Assembly (NCBI GenBank): GCA_012517115.1
Contig: JAAYVP010000441.1
Coordinates: 1 to 32,131, forward strand
Source of the DNA: Brooklawnia sp.
GTDB taxonomy: Bacteria; Actinomycetota; Actinomycetes; Propionibacteriales; Propionibacteriaceae
Reading direction: 5' to 3'
DNA: 32,131 bases
Shown: piece after piece, positions 15,736 to 24,866 of the stretch
Position numbering within the stretch: the first letter of the stretch is position 1
How the letters are laid out: every line of letters starts with the position of its first letter
Notes under the pieces: model-generated
What the model was told of the DNA's origin: nothing
Seen by the model: the letters and a program-made list of their open reading frames with translations, nothing else
Databases searched by the model: none
Made by a program: the position numbers and the translations under genes

Positions 15736-17235
15736 GTGACCACTGAGCCCATCTTCAAACTCGCCGCGATCATCATCTACTTCGCCGCGATGATCGCAAT
15801 CGGCCTGTGGGCCAACTTGCGCACCAAAGACCTGACCGACTACATGCTGGGTGGCCGCAACCTGAACCCGATGGTTGCTGCGCTGAGCGCTGGGGCGTCC
15901 GACATGTCCGGCTGGCTGCTGCTGGGCCTGCCAGGCGCGCTGTACGTCACCGGCCTTGCCGACGCCTGGATCGCGATCGGACTCACCATCGGAGCCTGGC
16001 TGAACTGGAAGTTCGTCGCACCCCGGCTGCGCACCTACACCGAAGTGGCGCAGAACTCAATCACCATCCCCTCGTTCCTGGAGAACCGACTGCACGACAG
16101 ATCACGGATGCTGCGTGTGGTCTCGGGGCTGTTGATCCTGACCTTCTTCACCTTCTACGTCTCCAGCGGCATGGTCTCCGGAGGGATCTTCTTCGAGAAT
16201 TCCTTCGGGTCGAGCTACCGGATCGGCATGCTCATCGTCGCGGGCGTCACCGTGCTCTACACATTCTTCGGCGGTTTCATCGGGGCTTCCTACACCGACA
16301 TGATGCAGGGGTTGTTGATGATGACCGCACTGTTGATGGTGCCGACGTTGGGGATTATCGAGGTCGGCGGCCCCGCGCAAATGCTTGAGACAGTGACTGC
16401 GGTCAACCCGAACGCCTTCTCGCTGATCGTCGGCACGACCGTGGTCGGAGTCGCGTCCAGCCTCGGTTGGGGGCTCGGCTACTTCGGGCAGCCGCACATC
16501 ATCGTGCGATTCATGGCGCTGCGCTCCGCTGCCGACGCCACGGCCGGGCGGCGGATCGGCATCGGCTGGATGGGAATATCGATGGCCGGTGCCGTCTTCA
16601 CCGGTCTGATCGGTCTGGCCTACTTCGCTCAGCACCCGGAACTCACCCTGAACAACCCCGAAGCGGTCTTCCTTGCGATGGCGCAGATCCTCTTTCATCC
16701 GCTGGTTGCCGGCTTCGTGCTGGCGGCGGTCTTGGCGGCGATCATGTCAACGGTCTCGTCCCAGCTGATCGTCTGCAGTTCAGCGCTGGTGGAGGATCTA
16801 GCAAAGATGGCACTCAAGCGAGAGATCAGCCCGCGCCAGCAGGTCTGGCTGGGACGCTCGGGCGTGCTCGTGGTTGCGCTGGTTGCGATGTCGCTGGCTT
16901 GGACACAGAACGACACCATCCTGGCATTGGTTGCATTCGCGTGGGCTGGCTTCGGCGCCACCTTCGGTCCGGCGGTCTTGCTGTCGCTGTTCTGGCGGCG
17001 GTTGACTGCTCCGGGCGCCATGCTCGGCATGGTTGCCGGCGCGGTCGTGGTCTTCACCTGGCAGTACACGCCGTGGAGTTCGCTGTACGAGATCATCCCG
17101 GGCTTCGCGGTGAACCTGCTGGTTGCGATCACAGTGTCGCTGTTCACCAACAAACCAGAGGTGGACGAGGAGTTCACCGCCGCCCGAGAGCTGGCGAACG
17201 CCGGGCGCCTAGGCGAACAGATCGTTGCCCGTTGA
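15736..17235 (+). CDS. putP: Sodium/proline symporter
   Basis: A 499-residue sodium:solute symporter with about 13 membrane helices. Helix 2 contains ALSAGASDMSGWLLLGLPG, the conserved sodium- and substrate-site region of PutP. The region MSTVSSQLIVCSSALVED (around residues 336-353) matches helix 8 with the second set of sodium-coordinating Ser/Thr. These and the length point to proline uptake with sodium. The GTG start has GGGAGGA about 7 nt upstream. The globin gene starts 22 nt after the stop. Proline specificity is by family resemblance. Confidence 0.9.
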   Translation: MTTEPIFKLAAIIIYFAAMIAIGLWANLRTKDLTDYMLGGRNLNPMVAALSAGASDMSGWLLLGLPGALYVTGLADAWIAIGLTIGAWLNWKFVAPRLRTYTEVAQNSITIPSFLENRLHDRSRMLRVVSGLLILTFFTFYVSSGMVSGGIFFENSFGSSYRIGMLIVAGVTVLYTFFGGFIGASYTDMMQGLLMMTALLMVPTLGIIEVGGPAQMLETVTAVNPNAFSLIVGTTVVGVASSLGWGLGYFGQPHIIVRFMALRSAADATAGRRIGIGWMGISMAGAVFTGLIGLAYFAQHPELTLNNPEAVFLAMAQILFHPLVAGFVLAAVLAAIMSTVSSQLIVCSSALVEDLAKMALKREISPRQQVWLGRSGVLVVALVAMSLAWTQNDTILALVAFAWAGFGATFGPAVLLSLFWRRLTAPGAMLGMVAGAVVVFTWQYTPWSSLYEIIPGFAVNLLVAITVSLFTNKPEVDEEFTAARELANAGRLGEQIVAR

Positions 17236-17245
17236 ACGACTCTGG

Positions 17246-17260
17246 CAGCATTGATGAGTG
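17246..17260 (+). promoter_or_regulatory. Possible leaderless -10/start module of the globin gene
   Basis: CAGCAT (17246-17251), 6 nt, then GTG (17258), the same variant hexamer and spacing as at glgA. It sits in the 22-nt gap after putP, so the globin may be expressed independently. Confidence 0.35.
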
Positions 17261-17650
17261 ACCGAGTCCTTCTACGACCGCGTCGGCGGTGAGCAAACCT
17301 TCCGGGACCTGGTGGAGTGTTTCTATCGCGGCGTCGCCGGTGATCCCCCGCTGCGGGCGCTGTATCCGGAGGAGGACCTCGGCCCGGCGGCCGATCGGCT
17401 GAGATTGTTCTTGGTGCAGTACTGGGGTGGCCCGCATACCTATCAGGAGACCCGCGGCCACCCCCGGCTGCGAATCCGGCACTCGCCGTTCCGGGTCACC
17501 TCAGCCCAGCGCGATCGCTGGGTGCACCACATGCTCACCGCAGTCGACTCGCTGGGGTTGCCACCTGCCGAGGACGCGGAGTTGCGTGAATACCTGGTGC
17601 GGGCGGCAGGCTTCATGGTGAACACCGATGATTCCGATGTCGGGTCTTGA
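17258..17650 (+). CDS. glbO: Group II truncated haemoglobin (trHbO type)
   Basis: A 130-residue globin. Key positions fall at the same numbers as in mycobacterial trHbO: Tyr23 (B10), Tyr36 (CD1), proximal His75 (F8) in IRHSPF, and Trp88 (G8) in RDRWVHHML. The haem pocket is therefore intact and of the group II kind with Trp at G8. Members bind O2 tightly and may scavenge peroxide or NO; the physiological role is unsettled. The C-terminus is short and polar. It is convergent with the response regulator gene, 31 nt away. Confidence 0.92.
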   Translation: MTESFYDRVGGEQTFRDLVECFYRGVAGDPPLRALYPEEDLGPAADRLRLFLVQYWGGPHTYQETRGHPRLRIRHSPFRVTSAQRDRWVHHMLTAVDSLGLPPAEDAELREYLVRAAGFMVNTDDSDVGS

Positions 17651-17681
17651 GGCAGGTCAAAGGACCCGGTTCCTGCGTTGC

Positions 17682-18359
17682 TCAATCAGTTGATTTTCTT
17701 ATGCCTCCCGGCTGCACGACACCGTGCTCGTAGGCGAAGATCACCAGTTGTGCCCGGTCACGGGCGTCCAACTTGGTCAGTAGCCTGCTGACATGCGTCT
17801 TCGCCGTCGCATAGCTGATCACCAGTCTGTCAGCCAACTCGGCATTTGACAGGCCCGCCGCAACCGCGGCCAGCACTTCGATCTCTCGGTCGGTCAGCAC
17901 GTCGAGCCCGTGCGTTGGTGCAGTCGACGGGGCGCCCCGGCGGAACTCCTCGATCAAAGCCCGGGTAGCGTGCGGAGCGAGCAGCGCCTCACCGGCAGCC
18001 ACGACCCTAATGGCCTCCAGGAGGCGCTCTGGTTCGGTGTCTTTTGGCAGGAACCCACTGGCCCCGGCGCGCAGGGCTGCGAAGACGTTCTCATCGTGGT
18101 CGAAAGTGGTCAGCACGAGGATGCGACTGTCGGAAGTCCCGGGATCGCGGACCAGTCTCCTGGTGGCCTCCAATCCATCGATCCCGGGCATCCGGATATC
18201 CATCAGCACCACGTCAGGGTGCTGCTCACTTACCAACGACACAGCGGCCAATCCGTCGGCAGCCAACCCGACGACTTCGAATCCTGGCTCGTGACGCAAC
18301 AGCACCGCCAGGCCGCTACGCACCAGGGCTTCATCGTCTGCGATCACCACACGGATCAT
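17682..18359 (-). CDS. NarL/FixJ-type two-component response regulator
   Basis: A 225-residue regulator. The receiver domain has the acidic pair Asp8/Asp9, the phosphoacceptor Asp54 in VVLMDIRMPG, and Lys in GFLPKDTEPE. The C-terminal LuxR-type helix-turn-helix runs from about residue 152 to 212 (LTDREIEVLAAVAAGLSNAELADRL in part). The start overlaps the kinase stop in an ATGA (18356-18359), and AGGAGG lies a few nt upstream inside the kinase gene. It is the partner of the kinase. Targets are unknown; the divergent alpha/beta hydrolase gene at 19600 is an obvious candidate. Confidence 0.92.
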   Translation of the reverse strand: MIRVVIADDEALVRSGLAVLLRHEPGFEVVGLAADGLAAVSLVSEQHPDVVLMDIRMPGIDGLEATRRLVRDPGTSDSRILVLTTFDHDENVFAALRAGASGFLPKDTEPERLLEAIRVVAAGEALLAPHATRALIEEFRRGAPSTAPTHGLDVLTDREIEVLAAVAAGLSNAELADRLVISYATAKTHVSRLLTKLDARDRAQLVIFAYEHGVVQPGGIRKSTD

Positions 18360-19504
18360 TCGTCCTCCTGTCGGGGCAATCGTGCCACCACCTCGAACCC
18401 GCCACCTTCAGCTGCGCCGGCGTTGACGACACCACCCAAAGCCGCCACCCGCTCAGCCATCCCGCGCAGTCCAGACCCTGGGGTGCTGCCCTGGGCAGGG
18501 CCACGCCCACGGTCGAGGACGCGCAGTTCCACAACGGCTGGGGCGTAGCTGATCCGAAGCGAGGCACGATCGGTGCCGGCATGGCGTACGACGTTGGTGA
18601 GTGACTCCTGCAGCAGCCGGTAGGCGGTCAAGTCCCTCGCCGGGCTCAGCGGCCAGGGTTCGCCTTGCTGTTCCAGTTCGACCTGCAATCCCACCTTCGC
18701 CAAGTCAGCGACCAGGTTTGGGACACTTGCCAGTCCCGGACTCTGGCTAGCCGCAGTGCCCGGATCGCGAAGCACCCCCAGGATTTGGCGTACCTCACGT
18801 AGCGAGGTACGGCTTCGCTCTGCGATGGCGTCCAGCGCGGCCTTCGCCTCGACTGGGTCAGTATCGACCACCCGGGCACCGACGCCGGCCTGCAACGCGA
18901 TCACGCCCAGCGAGTGCCCGACCACATCATGCAGTTCCCGGGCGATCCGCAGCCGCTCCTCGGTGATGGTGGCACGTGCCTGCTCACGCTGCACCTGTTC
19001 TGCCAGCGCGCTGTGCTCGGCCGCCAGCTGCGCGGCCGCCCGGTTGATGCGCACCGAGCGTCCTAGCGCGAAGGAACCAGCAAACAACGCCAGGTTGGTT
19101 GCTAGCTCACCCAAGGTCATCCGCTCGGGCACCACCGCCGCAGCAACCAGCAGAACCGCGGCGGCGAAGCATGCCGCAGCGATGGTCGCGCGGGCGGTCC
19201 GGTTGACCGCAACCGAGTAGGCCATCAAGAACATGCCCGCACCGATCACGGCGGTGCCGAAGCCGAGCAGGATCATGGTGAGGACGACAGTGCCGGTCAC
19301 GAAGAAGGCCGGCACAGGGAAGGCACGTCGCGCCGCGTAGCCGGTAGCGGTGATGACACTCAAGACAACGTGCAGCGGTGAAACCGACGGTGATGACATC
19401 GCCTCGATAGACAGTGACACTGCCAGCAACGCCAGGGCTAGCGCAGCGTCCAGCAACCACGGGCGCTGACGGTCGAGTTGCCGCAGACCCTGCCACGTGA
19501 TCAC
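18356..19504 (-). CDS. Membrane sensor histidine kinase, HisKA_3/DesK-LiaS type
   Basis: A 382-residue kinase. The N-terminal about 150 residues are hydrophobic, with five or six membrane helices and no extended extracytoplasmic domain, suggesting a membrane-located signal. The dimerisation helix has the phosphoacceptor His192 in RIARELHDVVGHSLG. The HATPase part has QESLTNVVRHAG (N-box Asn304), DRGRGP and GSGLRGMAERV. The GTG start at 19502-19504 is set by a TAATTT hexamer 6 nt upstream. Such kinases often sense membrane state or membrane-active compounds; the signal here is not known. Confidence 0.9.
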   Translation of the reverse strand: MITWQGLRQLDRQRPWLLDAALALALLAVSLSIEAMSSPSVSPLHVVLSVITATGYAARRAFPVPAFFVTGTVVLTMILLGFGTAVIGAGMFLMAYSVAVNRTARATIAAACFAAAVLLVAAAVVPERMTLGELATNLALFAGSFALGRSVRINRAAAQLAAEHSALAEQVQREQARATITEERLRIARELHDVVGHSLGVIALQAGVGARVVDTDPVEAKAALDAIAERSRTSLREVRQILGVLRDPGTAASQSPGLASVPNLVADLAKVGLQVELEQQGEPWPLSPARDLTAYRLLQESLTNVVRHAGTDRASLRISYAPAVVELRVLDRGRGPAQGSTPGSGLRGMAERVAALGGVVNAGAAEGGGFEVVARLPRQEDE

Positions 19505-19516
19505 TCCCGCAAATTA
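19502..19516 (-). promoter_or_regulatory. Leaderless -10/start module of the histidine kinase
   Basis: On the minus strand TAATTT (19511-19516), 6 nt, then GTG (19502-19504). GGGAG next to the GTG is too close to act as a ribosome binding site. Confidence 0.55.
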
Positions 19517-19599
19517 GCCGACAACCCCGAACGCCACAACGGCTGCGGGATGTACACCGACATCAACCTGCAGCGGTATCCGGCCGGCAGAGGTGCAGC

Positions 19600-21123
19600 G
19601 TGAGATTCACGCCGAAGACCAATCCCGGGCCGGATGCGATTCTGCTCCCGGGTGAGCACGCTGGTGCCATGACAAAAAGTACTGGTTGGCTCGGGTTGCT
19701 CCTCGGCACGGGGCTGGTGGCCGCTGTGGGCGTCCTCGCCGGATGGCTGCAACCGCTAGGTCCCATCACCGCTGCCGAGGCGATCGCCTGGCTCGCTGGC
19801 GGCGCCGCGACCGGGTTGATAGCCGGTCTGCTGGCCCGGTCCCGCTGGATGCTGTGGCTGGCGCCGGTTGGCTTCATCGTCGCCTTCGAGATCGCCCGGT
19901 CAGGAGCTGGGCTGGTCACCACTGGGCCATTACGCCTGGGCTCTGCCTTCGGGCCGCTGGCGTACTTGCTCGGGCGGCTGGCTGCCTGGGGACTGGCGAC
20001 CGTTTCGCTGCTGGCTGGGGTGGGTTGGGGCAGTCGCGGAGAGCATGCCAGACACCGGCCTGTCGGCCCACTCATCGCGACCGGGCTGACCGTCGTCCTG
20101 GCGGTAGCGCTGCTGCTGCCTGCCACTTCGCCCCCACTGCGCGATGCCGAAGGCCGACCGAACGATGGCGCGGTCTCGGAACTGGTCCGCGTGGAACTGG
20201 GTGGACACGAGCAATGGATCCAGGTGCGTGGTGCCAGCCCTAACCTGCCGGTCCTGCTCTACCTCAGCGGCGGTCCGGGTCAAAGTGACCTGCCGTACTC
20301 TCGAGTGCTGTTCGCGCCGCTCACCGACGACTTCCTCGTAGTTGGCTGGGATCAGCGTGGGACCGGGAAGTCGTATCCGGCGCTGGACGCCGAGACTCTA
20401 ACCCTCGACCAGGCAGTGGCCGACACGGTTGAGCTTGCGGGGCTGTTGGCCGAACGCTATGGGCAGCAGAAGATCTACCTGCTCGGTGAGTCATGGGGCA
20501 GTCTCCTCGGGGTGCTGGCCGTGCAACAGGCCCCAGAGATGTTCCACGCCTACCTCGGCAGCGGGCAGATGGTGGATGTGCGGGCCAGCGACGAGGCGAT
20601 CTACCGTGACTTGATTGTTCAAGCCATGTCACAAGGCGATGGTGAGCTGGTCGCGAGGCTGATCTCAATGGGGCCACCGCCCTATCGGGGTGGGACGCTT
20701 GACTACGCGACGATCTTCAGCCTCTATCCCCTGATTCAGAGCAGCTACACCCCTCCCCTGGCGTACCGGCAGCGTGGCGATGCGGCCAGGCTCGGCCCTT
20801 GGGGCGTCCTGGGACAGGAGTACGCCTGGTTGGAGAAAATCAACGTCTTGCGAGGGCTGCTCGACATGAACTCGGTGATGTACCCGCAATTGCAAGCACT
20901 CGATCTGCGCCGCAGCGCCAGAACGCTGGAGGTGCCTGTCTATTTGTTGGTCGGGGAACACGAACTGGCCGCCCGTAGTGATCTGGCGAGAGAGTGGTTT
21001 GACTTGCTGGACGCCCCTGACAAGGGCTGGTACCGCCTGCCCGACAGCGGACACTCGGTTGCCTTCGAGCAGGCCGACGAACTGCACCGAATCCTGCTCA
21101 ACGACGTCCAGCGTGCCGGCTGA
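19600..21123 (+). CDS. Membrane-anchored alpha/beta hydrolase, prolyl-aminopeptidase-like
   Basis: From the GTG at 19600 the protein has 507 residues. The N-terminal third has about five hydrophobic helices (between residues 31 and 175). The C-terminal 320 residues form an alpha/beta hydrolase: oxyanion loop YLSGGPG (221-227), VGWDQRGTGKS (248-258), nucleophile elbow GESWGS with Ser298, and DSGHSVAFEQ with the catalytic His near 488. These resemble proline iminopeptidases (peptidase S33). The substrate is unknown. The start is uncertain: GAGG precedes the GTG at 19600, but the ATG at 19669 gives a more natural membrane protein N-terminus (484 residues). It is divergent from the kinase-regulator pair. 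Confidence 0.82.
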   Translation: MRFTPKTNPGPDAILLPGEHAGAMTKSTGWLGLLLGTGLVAAVGVLAGWLQPLGPITAAEAIAWLAGGAATGLIAGLLARSRWMLWLAPVGFIVAFEIARSGAGLVTTGPLRLGSAFGPLAYLLGRLAAWGLATVSLLAGVGWGSRGEHARHRPVGPLIATGLTVVLAVALLLPATSPPLRDAEGRPNDGAVSELVRVELGGHEQWIQVRGASPNLPVLLYLSGGPGQSDLPYSRVLFAPLTDDFLVVGWDQRGTGKSYPALDAETLTLDQAVADTVELAGLLAERYGQQKIYLLGESWGSLLGVLAVQQAPEMFHAYLGSGQMVDVRASDEAIYRDLIVQAMSQGDGELVARLISMGPPPYRGGTLDYATIFSLYPLIQSSYTPPLAYRQRGDAARLGPWGVLGQEYAWLEKINVLRGLLDMNSVMYPQLQALDLRRSARTLEVPVYLLVGEHELAARSDLAREWFDLLDAPDKGWYRLPDSGHSVAFEQADELHRILLNDVQRAG

Positions 21124-21220
21124 GGCAGACGATCCGGTAGGACTACTTCTCCTGGTCCTTCCAACCGTCCACTGGATCGTCGATCCACCTCAAATCGTCA
21201 CAATCAGGCGGACGCCACGC

Positions 21221-21250
21221 AGCGGGGCCGCCCACAAGGACGGCCCCGCT
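21221..21250. terminator. Bidirectional terminator between the alpha/beta hydrolase gene and tkt
   Basis: A perfect 10-bp G/C-rich stem (21221-21230 with 21241-21250) and a 10-nt loop between the convergent stops at 21123 and 21272. Confidence 0.78.
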
Positions 21251-21271
21251 CACATATCGCCAACCTGAGGC

Positions 21272-23332
21272 TCAGGCGCCCATCGACTCCTTGGCGGCTG
21301 CGACAACCGCATCGGCGGTGATGCCGAACTGCTTGAACAGCAGTGTGCCCTTGCCGGAGGCACCGTAATGCTCGAGGGAGACCGAACGGCCCTTGGCGCC
21401 TACGTACTTGGCCCAGCCCATCGCGATGCCTGCCTCGACGCTGACCCGGGCGGTCACCGACGCCGGCAGCACCTCTTCGCGGTAGGCCTCATCCTGGGCA
21501 TCGAACCACTCCTGGCAAGGCATGGACACCACGCGGGTGGGGATTCCCTCGGCTTCCAGCGCCTGCTGCGCGTCCACAGCTACCTCAACCTCGGATCCGG
21601 TACCGATCAGAATCACCTTCGGGGCGGCGCTGGCCTCCTTCAGTATGTAAGCACCCCTGGCCAGACCATCAGCCGAGGCGTACTCTCCGCTGCTGCGATC
21701 CAAGGTGCGCAGGTTCTGGCGCGACAGGATCAGTCCGACCGGTGTCTTGGTCTGCTTGAGCGCCTCACCCCAAGCGACAGCGGTCTCGTTGGCGTCCGAC
21801 GGACGCACGATGGCCAGGTTGGGGATCGCTCGGTAGGCAGCCAAATGCTCGACCGGCTGATGGGTCGGGCCATCCTCGCCAACACCGATGGAGTCGTGCG
21901 TCCAGACGAAGATGGTTGGGATATTGGAAAGCGCAGCGAGCCGCGCGGCTGGGCGCATGTAGTCAGCGAAGACGAAGAAGGTGCCGCCATAAGCGCGAGT
22001 AAGCCCGTCTGCGTTGATGCCGTTCAGGATGCCGCCCATGCCATGCTCGCGGACGCCGAAGTGCAAGGTGCGCCCGTACGGTCCGCCCGGCCATTCCGCG
22101 GTGGTGCGGTCTTCGGGCAGGAAGCTGGGTTCGCCCTTCATCGTCGTGTTGTTCGAGCCGGCCAGGTCAGCAGAGCCACCCCACAGCTCAGGCAGCTGAG
22201 GCGCCAGCGCAGTCAGTACCTCAGCAGACGCCGAACGGGTCGCCTTCGAGCCCTCGGCGAAGACCGGGAGCTCCAGGTCAGGCAGCTTGCGCGAGACCAC
22301 GCGCTCAAGCAGGGCTTTGCCCTCTGGGTTGGCCTGCTGCCAAGCGGCGAACTTCGCGTCCCAGGCGGCTCGAGCTGCCTTGCCGCGCTCACGAAGCTGC
22401 TTGCGGGTGCGCTCGACCAGCTCTTCCTCGATGCCGAAAGGCTCGTCGGGGAAGTTGAGCAGCTTCTTCAGCTCGGCGATCTCTTCGGCACCCAACGCTG
22501 AGCCGTGCACCTTCTCTTGACCCTGCAGGTTCGGCAAGGGCCAGCCGATGACAGTATGCAACTGGATCAGCGACGGCTTGTCGGTGACCTTCTGAGCCTC
22601 AAGGATCGCCGCGTACAGGTCTTCGATGTTCTCGCCATAGCTGGTGGAGCCGGCCGTCCAGTCGACGTCTTGGACGTGCCAACCGTAAGCCGCATAGCGG
22701 GCCGCCACGTCTTCGCCAAAGGCGATCTTGGTGTTGCCCTCGATGGTGATCTGGTTGGCGTCGTAGATCATGATCAAGTTGCCCAGTTCTTGGGTGCCGG
22801 CCAGCGAAGCCGCCTCCGCCTGGACGCCCTCCTGCATGCAACCGTCGCCGAGGATCACATAGACGAAGTGGTCGAACGGGCTGTCACCGGAGGCGTTCGG
22901 GTCGTAAACGCCGCGGGCTCGGCGAGCCGCCATGGCCATACCCACCGCATTGCTGACGCCCGCGCCCAGCGGTCCCGTGGTGACTTCGATGAACTTCGTG
23001 TGACCGAACTCCGGGTGCCCCGGGGTCAGCGACCCGAATGTGCGCAGCGACTGAATGTCGTCCATCTCCAACCCGAGCCCACCAAGGTAGAGCTGCGAAT
23101 ACTGCAAGATGGACGCGTGCCCAGCCGACAGCACGAACCGGTCTCGGCCGATCCACTTGTCGTCAGTCGGGTCGATGTTCATCACCTTCTGGTAAAGCAG
23201 ATAGGCAACCGGCGCCAGCGAGATTGCGGTGCCCGGGTGCCCGTTGCCGACTTTCTGCACCGCGTCGGCGGCCAGGATGCGTGCGGTGTCGACGGCACGC
23301 CGGTCTTCATCGGTCCAGGTCAGATTGCTCAC
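21272..23332 (-). CDS. tkt: Transketolase
   Basis: A 686-residue thiamine-diphosphate enzyme of the pentose phosphate pathway. The N-terminal TPP domain shows GNGHPGTAISLAP (residues about 28-40) and GDGCMQEG with the metal-binding Asp. The pyrimidine domain shows ThrHisAspSer in VWTHDSIGVGEDGPTHQPVEH, a strong transketolase mark. The C-terminal domain starts near VILIGTGSEVEVA. The start is the GTG at 23330-23332, with AAAGGA 6 nt upstream; a 31-codon extension to 23425 lacks homologous character and is rejected. It is followed by the bidirectional hairpin at 21221. Citrate synthase lies upstream on the same strand with 158 nt between, which hold only the promoter. Confidence 0.95.
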   Translation of the reverse strand: MSNLTWTDEDRRAVDTARILAADAVQKVGNGHPGTAISLAPVAYLLYQKVMNIDPTDDKWIGRDRFVLSAGHASILQYSQLYLGGLGLEMDDIQSLRTFGSLTPGHPEFGHTKFIEVTTGPLGAGVSNAVGMAMAARRARGVYDPNASGDSPFDHFVYVILGDGCMQEGVQAEAASLAGTQELGNLIMIYDANQITIEGNTKIAFGEDVAARYAAYGWHVQDVDWTAGSTSYGENIEDLYAAILEAQKVTDKPSLIQLHTVIGWPLPNLQGQEKVHGSALGAEEIAELKKLLNFPDEPFGIEEELVERTRKQLRERGKAARAAWDAKFAAWQQANPEGKALLERVVSRKLPDLELPVFAEGSKATRSASAEVLTALAPQLPELWGGSADLAGSNNTTMKGEPSFLPEDRTTAEWPGGPYGRTLHFGVREHGMGGILNGINADGLTRAYGGTFFVFADYMRPAARLAALSNIPTIFVWTHDSIGVGEDGPTHQPVEHLAAYRAIPNLAIVRPSDANETAVAWGEALKQTKTPVGLILSRQNLRTLDRSSGEYASADGLARGAYILKEASAAPKVILIGTGSEVEVAVDAQQALEAEGIPTRVVSMPCQEWFDAQDEAYREEVLPASVTARVSVEAGIAMGWAKYVGAKGRSVSLEHYGASGKGTLLFKQFGITADAVVAAAKESMGA

Positions 23333-23394
23333 ATTGTGTCCTTTGCAGAGTGTGTGCTCGGCCTCGAGCGGCGGATCTGGGAGTCCTCTCCCTG

Positions 23395-23400
23395 AGTGTA
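23395..23400 (-). promoter_or_regulatory. Possible -10 element of tkt
   Basis: TACACT on the minus strand lies about 60 nt upstream of the tkt GTG. No convincing -35 element is seen, so this is tentative. Confidence 0.3.
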
Positions 23401-23490
23401 GTGGCGGATCAGCCGAATGGATCACTGTCTAGAAGTATCCGCAGGACCACGTTTACCCACTGCGCGGCCGCCCCTGGAGGTGTTGTCCGA

Positions 23491-24801
23491 TCACTCCTGA
23501 CCGGTGCTGGCTGCGCCGCGTTTGCCGATCGGCACATAGTCGCGCGCGGGTGGACCCACGTAGACCTGCCGTGGGCGGCCGATCTTCAGCTTCGGATCGA
23601 ACCGCATCTCGCGCCACTGGGCGATCCAGCCTGGCAGGCGTCCGATCGCGAACAGGACGGTGAACATCTCTTTCGGGAAGCCCATCGCCTCATAGATGAG
23701 ACCGGAGTAGAAGTCGACGTTCGGGTAGAGCTTGCGCTCGGTGAAGTAGTCGTCCGACAGTGCGGTCTGCTCCAGTTCCTGAGCGATTTCGAGCAGGTCG
23801 CGTCGTCCGGCCTTGAGACGCATCACCGTGTCGGCGTGCTGCTTGATGATGGCCGCCCGGGGATCGTAATTGCGATAGATCCGGTGACCGAACCCCATCA
23901 ACTTGATGCCGGCCTTCTTGTCCTTGACCTGCTGCACGTACTCCTTGACGCTGATGCCGGAGTCTTTGATCGCCGCCAGCATCTCGACAACGGCCTGGTT
24001 GGCACCACCGTGCAGCGGACCGGACAGTGCGTTCACTCCGCCAGCCACCGACGCGTAGATGTTGGCGCCCGCGGATCCGATCAACCGCACCGTGGATGTG
24101 GAGCAGTTCTGTTCATGGTCGGCGTGCAGCACGAGCAGCACATCAAGAGCGCGAGTGATCTCGTCGTGGAACTCGTACGGCTCGGTCGGGTAACCGAAGC
24201 TCATCCGGAGGAAGTTCTCCACATAGCTGAGCGAATTGTCCGGGTAGAGCATCGCCTCGCCACGCGAGTTCTTGTAGCCGTAAGCAGCCAACGTCGGCAC
24301 CTTCGCGATCAGCCGCTCGGTGGCCTTCTCGATCGCCTCAGGGGCGTCGCCCACCGAATCGAAGCTGAACGTCGACAGCATCATCAGTCCACTCGCCAGC
24401 ACCGGCATAGGATGCGAACGACGCGGGAACATTTGGAAGAACTCACGCATCCGCTCATCCACCATCGTCTTGCGGCGGATCCGGTCCTCCCAGGTCGCTA
24501 ACTGCGCAGCAGTGGGTAGTTCACCGTAGATCACCAGATAGGCGGTCTCCAGGAAGGTGGACTCCTTCGCCAACTGCTCGATCGGGTACCCGCGATAACG
24601 CAGGATGCCTGCGTCGCCGTCGATGAAGGTGATCGCCGAGGTGGCCGAGGCGGTGTTCGCGAAGCCCGGATCGAAAGTAACGTGCCCGGTGGTGGTGAGG
24701 AGTTTGCCGATGTCGAGGCCATCTGGGCCTTCGGTGGCCCGCACCGCAGCAAGATCGAGCGGCACTTGGTCGAGGCCGGTTAGTTGAACTTGATCGGTCA
24801 C
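23491..24801 (-). CDS. gltA: Citrate synthase, type II
   Basis: A 436-residue enzyme from the GTG at 24799-24801. Active-site segments are present: SGPLHGGANQAV with the first catalytic His, LMGFGHRIYRNYDPRA with the second, and PNVDFYSG with the catalytic Asp. The size and the N-terminal beta region (VTFDPGFANTASATSAITFIDG) fit the large hexameric type II enzyme of Gram-negatives and actinobacteria. It joins oxaloacetate and acetyl-CoA. GGAAGG lies about 10 nt upstream of the GTG; an in-frame extension to 24828 is not supported. With fumC the window holds two citric acid cycle enzymes. Confidence 0.95.
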   Translation of the reverse strand: MTDQVQLTGLDQVPLDLAAVRATEGPDGLDIGKLLTTTGHVTFDPGFANTASATSAITFIDGDAGILRYRGYPIEQLAKESTFLETAYLVIYGELPTAAQLATWEDRIRRKTMVDERMREFFQMFPRRSHPMPVLASGLMMLSTFSFDSVGDAPEAIEKATERLIAKVPTLAAYGYKNSRGEAMLYPDNSLSYVENFLRMSFGYPTEPYEFHDEITRALDVLLVLHADHEQNCSTSTVRLIGSAGANIYASVAGGVNALSGPLHGGANQAVVEMLAAIKDSGISVKEYVQQVKDKKAGIKLMGFGHRIYRNYDPRAAIIKQHADTVMRLKAGRRDLLEIAQELEQTALSDDYFTERKLYPNVDFYSGLIYEAMGFPKEMFTVLFAIGRLPGWIAQWREMRFDPKLKIGRPRQVYVGPPARDYVPIGKRGAASTGQE

Positions 24802-24837
24802 CTTGGTACGCCCTTCCTGACACAACACGGCCCCTCC

Positions 24838-24843
24838 ACCCTA
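24838..24843 (-). promoter_or_regulatory. Probable -10 element of gltA
   Basis: TAGGGT on the minus strand about 37 nt upstream of the GTG would give a leader of roughly 30 nt that includes the ribosome binding site. Confidence 0.42.
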
Positions 24844-24866
24844 ACCGGGATCGGTATCCCGCCGCA

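Noticed and set aside
23038-24501. 487-codon plus-strand frame spanning the tkt start and most of gltA
   Set aside because: It crosses two strongly supported genes on the other strand and shows no domain; it results from high GC.
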